NCBI GenBank assembly: GCA_937915975.1
Contig: CALGGL010000382.1
Location: forward strand, 1 to 10,722
DNA: 10,722 nucleotides
Direction of reading: 5' to 3'
Source of the DNA: an uncultured Lachnospiraceae bacterium
GTDB lineage: Bacteria > Bacillota > Clostridia > Lachnospirales > Lachnospiraceae
In this document: piece by piece, positions 1 through 5,561 of the stretch
Position numbering within the stretch: the stretch's first letter is position 1
Layout: each line of letters opens with the position of its first letter
Notes under the pieces: model-generated
Told to the model about the DNA's origin: nothing
Seen by the model: only the letters and a program-made list of their open reading frames with translations
Database searches by the model: none
Position numbers and translations under genes: made by a program

Positions 1-7
1 GTGCGTT

Positions 8-50
8 AAAAAAATCGAACTGTTTGAGCGTAGCGAGTTTTCGATTTTTA
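8..50 (+). terminator. Possible intrinsic terminator of a gene left of the window
   Basis: A run of A leads into a 10-base arm (10-19, AAAAATCGAA) that is the exact reverse complement of 40-49, with a 20-base loop. The right arm ends in TTTTT. The A-stem-T arrangement fits an intrinsic terminator working on either strand. No gene is visible ahead of it, so the assignment to an off-window plus-strand gene is inference. Confidence 0.35.
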
Positions 51-377
51 GCATCTATAAAGAATTTGAGCGCTTTGATTTAGCAAATTGATGGTTTGCT
101 CTTATATACACCTGCTTATTAATATCCAACTGAAGTCATTAGTATAGATGTATCAAAGCTCACGCCCATGGCACATAATAGGAAAGAGCTTACCCTTGAA
201 GTACTCTTAAACCTGCCTTAGATGTCTCTCCCTCACCTTGACAGACTAAGTATCCGCATAAAGCAGAACACCTTCAAAAATAAGCTCTTTTTTTCTCATG
301 CTCCCCTTCGCTCCCCGTGGGAGCATGATGTCTTACAGTAACCCTTTTATATAGAAACCCCATAATAGTAAAACTTT
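51..377. other. Gene-free stretch with one GC-rich hairpin
   Basis: About 330 bases with only very short open frames; the longest I noticed is 39 codons (222-341, plus) and resembles no protein I know. One perfect 10-base inverted repeat is present: TCATGCTCCC at 296-305 and its complement at 319-328, with a 13-base loop. It lacks a following T-run on either strand, so I do not call it a terminator. Given the truncated genes to its right, this may be decayed sequence, but nothing in it identifies its origin. Confidence 0.4.
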
Positions 378-665
378 TTATCTTGCAAACTGTTTAAGAA
401 TTCTGTCAAGTCTTGTTGCCATCTCTTTATTTTCTTCAGACTGTGCACGAATTTCTCCTGCTATGTCGGAAGTATCTTCGTTCTTATCTACGATGACATT
501 TATCGCCTCAAGGTTATCGTCCGTAATAATTGTTACGTTCTTAACTCTCTCTGAGATATCCTTAACAGAATCCTCCAGTCTTTCAACATTATCCTTTATC
601 TCGGTAAGACTGCTTCTGATTTCTGAAACATTGTCCTTATAATCCGAAGACTGATCGGCAACATA
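378..665 (-). pseudogene. Methyl-accepting chemotaxis protein, C-terminal tail only
   Basis: Reading the minus strand, about 95 codons are open from near 665 to a TAA at 378-380. The peptide is strongly coiled-coil, with heptad-like I/L/V spacing rich in E, K, D and S. It ends in a piece like SEENKEMATRLDRILKQFAR, the style of the C-terminal tail of clostridial methyl-accepting chemotaxis proteins. There is no usable start codon near its beginning, and an in-frame TAA at 678-680 closes the frame just upstream. The sensor, membrane and HAMP regions, and the conserved signalling hairpin tip, are all absent. It abuts a LysR fragment on the opposite strand, so it is read as a 5'-truncated remnant. 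The MCP identity rests on composition and remembered family style; another coiled-coil protein is possible. Confidence 0.5.
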
Positions 666-1199
666 AAGTTTAAAATATTAAACGACACAAATCCGGCACT
701 GATGTCAAACCTTTCAAATAAATTAATCGATATGGCCATAATTACAACCTCATCCGGAGATAATTATGAATATAATAATCTCAAAAAAACAATAATCCAT
801 TCCTATAAAGCTGTTCCTATCGCAGGTATGAATTATAAAGAGCTGCAAGGTAAAAAGGTATCTATAAAGGAGCTTATGGATTATCCTATGATAAGTCTGT
901 GGCATGATACGGAAACCTACAGCTATTACCGCAGCTTTTTTGCGGATTATGGGCTGGAATTCAATCCTGCTATAGAAACCACAAGTACCGGTCAAATCCT
1001 AGGCTATACAAAAGGAAATCTCGGTATATCCTTCATGCACGAGCGCGAAGCAGAAGAGGCAATAAAAGAAAACAAGGTCTTTAAAATTGACCTTGTTGAA
1101 GAACTTCCTACCCGCTATGTTGCACTGGTTTACAACAAGAACGCAGAGAAAAAAGCAGTGTCGGTATTTTTGAAATTATTCCTTGATTATATAAAGTAA
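666..1199 (+). pseudogene. LysR-family regulator, effector-binding domain fragment
   Basis: The frame is open from 627 to the TAA at 1197-1199. Family-like sequence begins about 669 with a strand-loop-helix piece (FKILNDTNPALMSNLSNKL) followed by IDMAIITTS. That is the typical start of the inducer-binding fold in LysR regulators, where a beta strand leads to the 'DMAI' motif. The rest (PMISLWHD, GLEFNPAIETTSTGQILGYTKGNLGISFM, ARYVALVY-like end) matches the second subdomain of that fold. About 120 N-terminal residues, including the DNA-binding winged HTH, are missing. The ATG at 702 is internal to the homology and has no Shine-Dalgarno sequence, so a working protein is unlikely. The 3' end overlaps the convergent membrane-protein gene by 13 bases. 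Confidence 0.72.
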
Positions 1200-1795
1200 A
1201 AAAAGATAAACATCGCTGCATTTGCAATATTCCCTTTAGCGGGAAGCTTGGTAGGTGAGATAATCAGATACAAAGGAAATGTTGTAAAAACCGCAGCCCA
1301 CCGTGGAAGATCTGTGTTGCCTGTAAGTATAACCACTGCGAGCGTGACAGAAAATACTGCAAGCGCCAAATAACCCACATATGCGGTAATTATGGTTTTC
1401 TTGAAGAAATCAAGCACCTGTGAAAGTGCCTCTTTAGTTCTTCCAAGCTTAACGAAAAACCATTCGACCACGCCACAACAGATATGGTGCGCAACAATTG
1501 GAACGATAAATGCTATTCCGGAAATGTACATTATCACAGAAGCCGTATGTGAAAAATCATTCATCCATTTACTAAGCTCAAGGAAGCCAAATAAAGATAC
1601 GGTAAGTGCCAACACCCCAAAGGTGCTCGCTATCTCCAGTCTTTCCAACGGCATTCCTTCAAAGACCGCTGACATTTTCTTGCTGTCTCTGGCATCCTTC
1701 ATATCAAATCTTCCGTTAGGTGTATATGCAAAAAGGCAGTCTGTTATTCCACAAAAAATATGTCCCAATGCAGCAAGTAAATAAATAATGTTCAT
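1187..1795 (-). CDS. Small multi-pass membrane protein (DUF6796-like)
   Basis: A 202-residue integral membrane protein with about five or six hydrophobic segments (roughly 2-22, 53-75, 83-108, 133-158, 165-180 and 188-202). Polar marks include an AHH followed by ICCG near 102-108, which could bind metal or haem, but that is a guess. It resembles the uncharacterised DUF6796 membrane family; I know no function for it. An upstream ATG at 1808-1810 is in frame, but I prefer the ATG at 1793-1795 because AAAGGA sits about six bases before it. The last membrane segment stops abruptly at FFYFI, inside the 13-base overlap with the convergent LysR fragment, so a slightly shortened C-terminus is possible. 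It has its own promoter with nested palindromes, suggesting control by a repressor not encoded in this window. Confidence 0.75.
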   Translation of the reverse strand: MNIIYLLAALGHIFCGITDCLFAYTPNGRFDMKDARDSKKMSAVFEGMPLERLEIASTFGVLALTVSLFGFLELSKWMNDFSHTASVIMYISGIAFIVPIVAHHICCGVVEWFFVKLGRTKEALSQVLDFFKKTIITAYVGYLALAVFSVTLAVVILTGNTDLPRWAAVFTTFPLYLIISPTKLPAKGNIANAAMFIFFYFI

Positions 1796-1831
1796 AGTAT
1801 GTCCTTTCATCTTTCTTCATTATAAAACAAA

Positions 1832-1879
1832 ACAAGTTAGCCATTACTAACATTATAGTTAGAAAAACTAACTTGTCAA
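1832..1879 (-). promoter_or_regulatory. Promoter with nested palindromic operators for the membrane-protein gene
   Basis: On the minus strand, TTGACA (1874-1879) and TATAAT (1852-1857) are both perfect consensus boxes with a 16-base spacer. Two inverted repeats overlap them: GTTAG-N5-CTAAC at 1858-1872 fills the spacer, and GTTAG-N6-CTAAC at 1836-1851 covers the expected start of transcription. The outer arms, ACAAGTTAG (1832-1840) and CTAACTTGT (1868-1876), also pair exactly. A strong promoter packed with dyads of this size is the usual target of a dimeric TetR- or MarR-type repressor; the repressor identity is inference. Confidence 0.75.
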
Positions 1880-1897
1880 GATTAAGCGAATGTAATA

Positions 1898-2044
1898 TTA
1901 AAAATTCACCGTCTTAGCCACTGCCTCAAAAATCCTATGAAACTTTAATTCAAGCGGTGTACCCACGATATCCTTATTATATTCTATTGCAAAGCCACAA
2001 CCGGTGCTTCCTCCGTTCCATATCAAATTTACATCAGCCTGTCC
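1898..2044 (-). pseudogene. Unidentified gene tail (48 codons)
   Basis: One minus-strand frame is open from just after a TGA at 2045-2047 to a TAA at 1898-1900. The peptide reads like the end of a real globular protein (for example NLIWNGGSTGCGFAIEYNKD, then a final amphipathic helix with RIFEAVAKTV). It has balanced composition and codon use like its neighbours. I do not recognise the family. It has no ATG and no ribosome binding site, and its start lies inside the last codons of the acetyltransferase gene in another frame. It is best read as the remnant of a gene whose head was lost. It could also be non-coding by chance, since 48 codons is short. Confidence 0.3.
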
Positions 2045-2628
2045 TCATCCGTTATCTCTCGTATAACCCGACAAGGCACACCTGCTGCGACAACTCCTGA
2101 CGGAATATCCCTTGTCACCACACTTCCGGCACCGATTACCGAGCCCTCACCTATGGTCACGCCGCCACATATCGTGACATTACCGGCTATCCAGCAGTTG
2201 TTTCCTATAGTTATCGGTTTAGCATACTCTCGGTCCGTCATCTGTCCGTTTTCCTTACGATACATATTGCGTTCCTTGTAGCATATCGGGTGCACCGGTG
2301 TAAGTATCGAAACATTTGGTCCAAAGAATACGTTATCACCTATAGAAACAGGCGCACAGTCAAGCACTGTAAGATTAAAATTGGCATAAGTATTCTCACC
2401 TATAGTCGTAAATACTCCGTAATCAAACTGTATAGGTCCCTGCAGATAAACGCCTTCCTTACGATTAGGAGCAAGCTCATCCAATATATCTTTTCTTCTA
2501 TCTTCTTCTGTCTCATAAGTTTTATTATAATCCTGACTCAAGTTGTGCGCTTTTGTTCTTAATGTTGCCAGCTCCTCGTCTGAAGGATCATACAATTGTC
2601 CTGCAAGCATTTTCTCTTTTTCTGTCAT
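2029..2628 (-). CDS. Sugar O-acetyltransferase, LacA/Maa type
   Basis: A 199-residue left-handed beta-helix acetyltransferase that would move an acetyl group from acetyl-CoA to a hydroxyl of a sugar such as maltose, galactoside or a related compound, in the cytoplasm. Residues 1-55 form the N-terminal helical cap typical of maltose/galactoside acetyltransferases (MLAGQLYDPSDEEL start). Hexapeptide repeats run from about 70 to 175 (IGENTY, IGDNVF, IGNNCW, IGEGSV, IGAGSV). The expected catalytic histidine is H113 in TPVHP, followed by the usual loop (about 115-137). The C-terminal GVPCRVIR is the family signature. Length is normal. GGAG lies nine bases before the ATG. The exact substrate cannot be read from sequence. 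It follows the truncated ATPase by 62 bases on the same strand, with no clear promoter between. Confidence 0.9.
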   Translation of the reverse strand: MTEKEKMLAGQLYDPSDEELATLRTKAHNLSQDYNKTYETEEDRRKDILDELAPNRKEGVYLQGPIQFDYGVFTTIGENTYANFNLTVLDCAPVSIGDNVFFGPNVSILTPVHPICYKERNMYRKENGQMTDREYAKPITIGNNCWIAGNVTICGGVTIGEGSVIGAGSVVTRDIPSGVVAAGVPCRVIREITDEDRLM

Positions 2629-2689
2629 CTTTATTTACTCCATATCCTATATATTAAATATATCGCTGTTATTTACATAGTTTTTGCAG

Positions 2690-3574
2690 CTAGATACTGT
2701 GAAATAAATCATCAAGTACAACTTCCTTTCCTACTATACCCCGATATTTATTATTTTTAATTCCATAGGTTGTAATCATTGTTACCTGTATAGTCTTTCT
2801 GCAATTTGTATCACGATTGAATGCATCTATCTTATTACGTATAGCCATATCATAATTCTTATCAATCTCAAACTCATTGACTGAAAATTTTATTTCACAA
2901 AGATTCACAACATGATCCCTTCTATCAATAACCATATCAATCTGTGCACCTTTGCTATCCTCCATATCTGATTGTGAACCCTTTATATACCAAGTAGACG
3001 TTTCTGAAAGGACTCCTGATATCCCAAGCTTTTGTTTAATCTCGTTTATATGATCCTTACATAATTGTTCAAATGTTAATCCAGCCCATGCCCTTCGTTT
3101 AGGATTATCATTCATATTGCTCCATGCATGCTCATCTTTTCCATAATTATCCTTGATAAATCTGAGATAAAACAATGTATAATAGTCAGACACCTGATAT
3201 ATGGTCTCTTTCTTTTTCTTGTCATAAAAAGGATATTTTCTAAGAAATCCCGAATCAACTAAATCATTCAACATTTTTGTAAGCTTCCCATTTGTTGCAA
3301 TACCTGTCTTGTCGGAAATTTCTGTTCTTGTAAGTCCACTCTTTTTTTTCTCGATAGTTTCCACTATTTGAATGTATTTTTCGCTATTTGAAAAAAGGGT
3401 TTGATATAAATGATTAAATTCATTCCATAATTCCCCTTTTAATTTAAAAAAAAGCCTATCAATATTTACATTGAAATCATATTTTGGATCAAGCAGGCTC
3501 AAGTAAAAAGGTATACCCCCCATTATCATGTAACATTGAGCAATATCATACATTAAGACACTTTTCAAGTCCAA
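2690..3574 (-). pseudogene. AAA-type ATPase of the AAA_14/DUF234 kind, C-terminal half only
   Basis: About 290 residues match the back half of the 450-550-residue ATP-binding proteins common in Lachnospiraceae and Bacteroidetes. Order: a helical lid beginning YDIAQCYMIMGGIPFYL (9-25), a winged-helix domain (about 66-128), then a restriction-nuclease-like fold. That fold has E169, D213 in QIDMVIDR and E227/K229 in CEIKFS, laid out as a PD-(D/E)XK core. The Walker A and B motifs and the rest of the N-terminal P-loop domain are absent. The nominal start at 3572-3574 is a TTG without a Shine-Dalgarno sequence, and the first ATG is at 3551-3553. An in-frame TAG at 3581-3583 lies inside the adjoining palindrome. 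Family-like sequence begins just where the repeat ends, so a break there is likely. A shortened protein might still be made, but it could not hydrolyse ATP. Confidence 0.75.
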
Positions 3575-3667
3575 CTCGGTCTAAATCTCAATTTTTTTGA
3601 AGATTTAGACCGTTTTCTACTTCAAAAGTGTCTTAATCTTGATTTTTTTGAAGATTAAGACACTTTT
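3552..3667. repeat. Cluster of two related long palindromes with 14-base edge repeats
   Basis: Hairpin one pairs 3577-3588 with 3601-3612 exactly (12 bases, loop of 12). Hairpin two pairs 3624-3640 with 3651-3667 exactly (17 bases, loop of 10). Both share the plan GTCTWAATCT, a T-rich loop, AGATTWAGAC. The right arm of hairpin two (ATTAAGACACTTTT, 3654-3667) recurs directly at 3552-3565, so the left edge can also pair with 3624-3637 and enclose hairpin one. The cluster separates the CoA-transferase stop from the truncated ATPase. It could help end transcription of the CoA-transferase, but the minus-strand T-runs are short. A repeated mobile palindrome is the alternative. Confidence 0.8.
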
Positions 3668-3686
3668 AATATTTTTTATCGATTAT

Positions 3687-5024
3687 TTACCGATTACTTC
3701 TCCTCCATATCTTCCTTGCCTCTGCCTCTTTTATCAGGTTATCCCGAAATGCGGGATGCGCTATGGATATGATTTTTTCTGCACGCTCCCAGGTGGAAAG
3801 TCCCTCAAGATTAACTACTCCGTATTCCGTTGCGAGAAAATATATCTGACTTCTCGGAGAGGTTATAATATCTCCGTTAAACTGTGGTGTAATTGTGGAA
3901 TGAGTTGTTCCCTCCTTATCAACATAAATCGAGCTCATGCAGATAAATGCCTTGCCTCCGCTTGAAGCAGACGCACCTATGAGGAAATCCAGCTGTCCTC
4001 CGGTACCGCTTATCTGACGTGCACCTGAGCTTTCCGCCGCTACCTGTCCGTAAAGGTCAACCGATACGCAGCTGTTTATCGAAACCATATCATCAATTCT
4101 TTCAATTACACCGGGACGATTAACATATTCAAGCGGATATGCCATAACTCCCGGATTATCATCCAACCAGTTATACAAATCCCGTGAGCCCACGGCACAA
4201 CCGTAAACTCCCTTGCCCCTGTCTATCTTCTTTTTCTTGTTCGTAAGCTTGCCAGACATATAAAGACTAAGAAATGCATCAGAACAAAGCTCCGTATGCA
4301 TACCGAGATCCTTTAAATCGGAATCGGCTATTATCTCACCGACAGCATTTGGTATGCTGCCTATACCAAGCTGGAGTGTAGCACCGTCAACTATATACGG
4401 CAGTATATGGGCAGCGATTTTTCTATCTGTTTCCGTAGGCTCCGCTGCCTGTATATCAGGGAAATTCTCATGCTCTCCCTCAACTATGAAATCCACCTCG
4501 GATATATGGATACACTCATCATATCCGCCTCTTACCTTCGGAAGATGTTCATTTACCTCAACTATAACTATATCTGCCATACGTGCAATAGGCGCTGCCA
4601 CTCCCGTATTTACAGAAAAATTAAAATAACCGTGCGCGTCCATAGGAGTAACACTTACCATAACCACATTGACATGTAAAAAGAATTCATAGTAAGCGGC
4701 ATTATTATGGAACACCATGGGAATATAATAGCAAAGTCCCTTGTCACAGAGCCTTCTCTCATACGAAGAGCAGTGCCAGCTGTGATATATAAAATGTTCC
4801 TGTGTCTCATCACACTCTGCCACCTCTATAGGTCCAGACATAAGATTACCACGCACCTTAACATCCGTCAGCTCATCTCTTCTTTTTGAGAGCGCCCGAT
4901 CAAGCAAAACCGGCTTACCGAGACAGCTCGTATAATCAATCCAATCTCCGCTTTTAACAACGGAAACCGCCTCCTCCGGCGTACGCAGTTTTGATTTGTA
5001 TTCTCCTGTAAAATCCTTTAACAT
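3687..5024 (-). CDS. Butyryl-CoA:acetate-type CoA-transferase
   Basis: A 445-residue cytoplasmic class I CoA-transferase of the acetyl-CoA hydrolase / 4-hydroxybutyrate CoA-transferase family. In Lachnospiraceae the close members move CoA from butyryl-CoA to acetate, releasing butyrate and acetyl-CoA, the last step of butyrate fermentation. Marks: EYKSKLRTPEEAV start, LQLGIGSIPNAVG (218-229), the HTEL segment with the expected catalytic glutamate E245, the glycine-rich SGTGGQLDF (339-347), EYGVVNLEGLSTWERA (400-415), and the family's usual end WRRSNR. Length is typical (about 440-450). GGGGTG precedes the ATG. 4-Hydroxybutyrate or propionate/succinate specificity cannot be excluded: in place of the common 'GCHTEM' it has GMHTEL. 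It is divergent from a membrane-bound LuxR regulator. Known as 'but' in relatives. Confidence 0.88.
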   Translation of the reverse strand: MLKDFTGEYKSKLRTPEEAVSVVKSGDWIDYTSCLGKPVLLDRALSKRRDELTDVKVRGNLMSGPIEVAECDETQEHFIYHSWHCSSYERRLCDKGLCYYIPMVFHNNAAYYEFFLHVNVVMVSVTPMDAHGYFNFSVNTGVAAPIARMADIVIVEVNEHLPKVRGGYDECIHISEVDFIVEGEHENFPDIQAAEPTETDRKIAAHILPYIVDGATLQLGIGSIPNAVGEIIADSDLKDLGMHTELCSDAFLSLYMSGKLTNKKKKIDRGKGVYGCAVGSRDLYNWLDDNPGVMAYPLEYVNRPGVIERIDDMVSINSCVSVDLYGQVAAESSGARQISGTGGQLDFLIGASASSGGKAFICMSSIYVDKEGTTHSTITPQFNGDIITSPRSQIYFLATEYGVVNLEGLSTWERAEKIISIAHPAFRDNLIKEAEARKIWRRSNR

Positions 5025-5223
5025 ATTATCACCCCGATATAAGCTTTCCCCAAATTTATAAACAAATAAACTGCTTTTTTTGCAATTATTTCCTAATCTA
5101 CAATCACCTGCTTAATATTCACCAATAATTTTACCATAACTTCATTTTTCTTACCATATTATTTTTCTTGTAAAAATAATAATCATATAACAGATAAGCC
5201 TTAAAAACATACTCTTTTTACTT

Positions 5224-5314
5224 ATGATATATAAAAAGACTGTGATATACAAGGTAAACTCAAAGCAAGCTGACGCTTAGCTTAATATCTGTATATCACA
5301 GTCTTTTATATCAT
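5224..5314 (-). terminator. Long AT-rich hairpin, probable terminator
   Basis: AAAAGACTGTGATATAC (5234-5250) is the exact reverse complement of 5291-5307, and the flanks (ATGATAT) pair further with small bulges. The 40-base loop contains its own stem, AAGCAAGC against GCTT-A-GCTT (5263-5283). Both edges end in runs of A or T, so it could terminate from either side. On the minus strand it follows the possible gene tail ending at 5364, which fits its terminator. The large structured loop is unusual; a small mobile repeat or a small RNA is possible. Confidence 0.5.
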
Positions 5315-5440
5315 TATTTAACCGATACGCTTATCGTAATAATCTCGGTCATTTCAATGTTAATTATATATTAGCTGTCTCAAACTTAACAGTGTAAACT
5401 GTTGGTGCCGGAGCAACAGCCTTTACTCTTGAAAATCAAC

Positions 5441-5469
5441 TTTTCATATCAAGGAAAATACGTTATAAT
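5441..5469 (+). promoter_or_regulatory. Promoter of the membrane LuxR regulator
   Basis: TTTTCA (5441-5446) and a perfect TATAAT (5464-5469) with a 17-base spacer. The start of transcription would be near 5476, leaving a leader of about 85 bases to the ATG at 5562. The -35 matches consensus at four of six positions. Confidence 0.6.
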
Positions 5470-5497
5470 TTATAGTGTTTCAATAAGAAAAATGATG

Positions 5498-5533
5498 CGA
5501 CAGTCATTATATGTCGAATAATCTCCGAATAAT
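5498..5533 (+). promoter_or_regulatory. Candidate operator in the regulator's leader
   Basis: CGACA-N9-TGTCG forms an inverted repeat at 5498-5516. It is followed by a direct repeat CGAATAAT at 5515-5522 and 5526-5533, spaced 11 bases, one helical turn. The position just downstream of the promoter suits autoregulation. Short repeats like these can arise by chance in AT-rich DNA. Confidence 0.35.
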
Positions 5534-5561
5534 TGTGAGATAGAAAATGAGGTTATGAAAT

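Larger units (their letters stand above)
5025..5561. other. Divergent spacer between CoA-transferase and regulator
   Basis: 537 bases without a convincing gene. It holds a long hairpin (5224-5314), a good plus-strand promoter (5441-5469), candidate operators (5498-5533), and a minus-strand 23-codon open tail (5364-5434) ending AVAPAPTVYTVKFETANI that may be the last trace of a lost gene. For the CoA-transferase only a weak promoter can be offered: TTGCAA at 5080-5085 and TATAAA at 5055-5060 on the minus strand, with an over-long 19-base gap. Confidence 0.5.

Noticed and set aside
296..328. GC-rich hairpin considered as a terminator
   Set aside because: The stem is perfect, but neither side is followed by a T-run in the right sense and no gene ends beside it.
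222..341. 39-codon plus-strand open frame
   Set aside because: It has no ribosome binding site and no recognisable protein character, and it runs through the GC-rich hairpin at 296-328.
1392..1784. 130-codon plus-strand frame opposite the membrane protein
   Set aside because: Shadow of the minus-strand gene, which has a consensus promoter, a Shine-Dalgarno sequence and membrane segments; the plus frame has neither signals nor domain character.
3552..3667. CRISPR array
   Set aside because: The repeats are two palindromes with differing arms and no regular spacers; no cas gene is present.
4354..4679. Two overlapping plus-strand frames inside the CoA-transferase
   Set aside because: They lie fully inside a well-conserved coding sequence on the other strand and lack start signals.
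5055..5085. Promoter for the CoA-transferase
   Set aside because: TTGCAA and TATAAA are separated by 19 bases, too far for confidence in such AT-rich DNA; mentioned only in the spacer entry.
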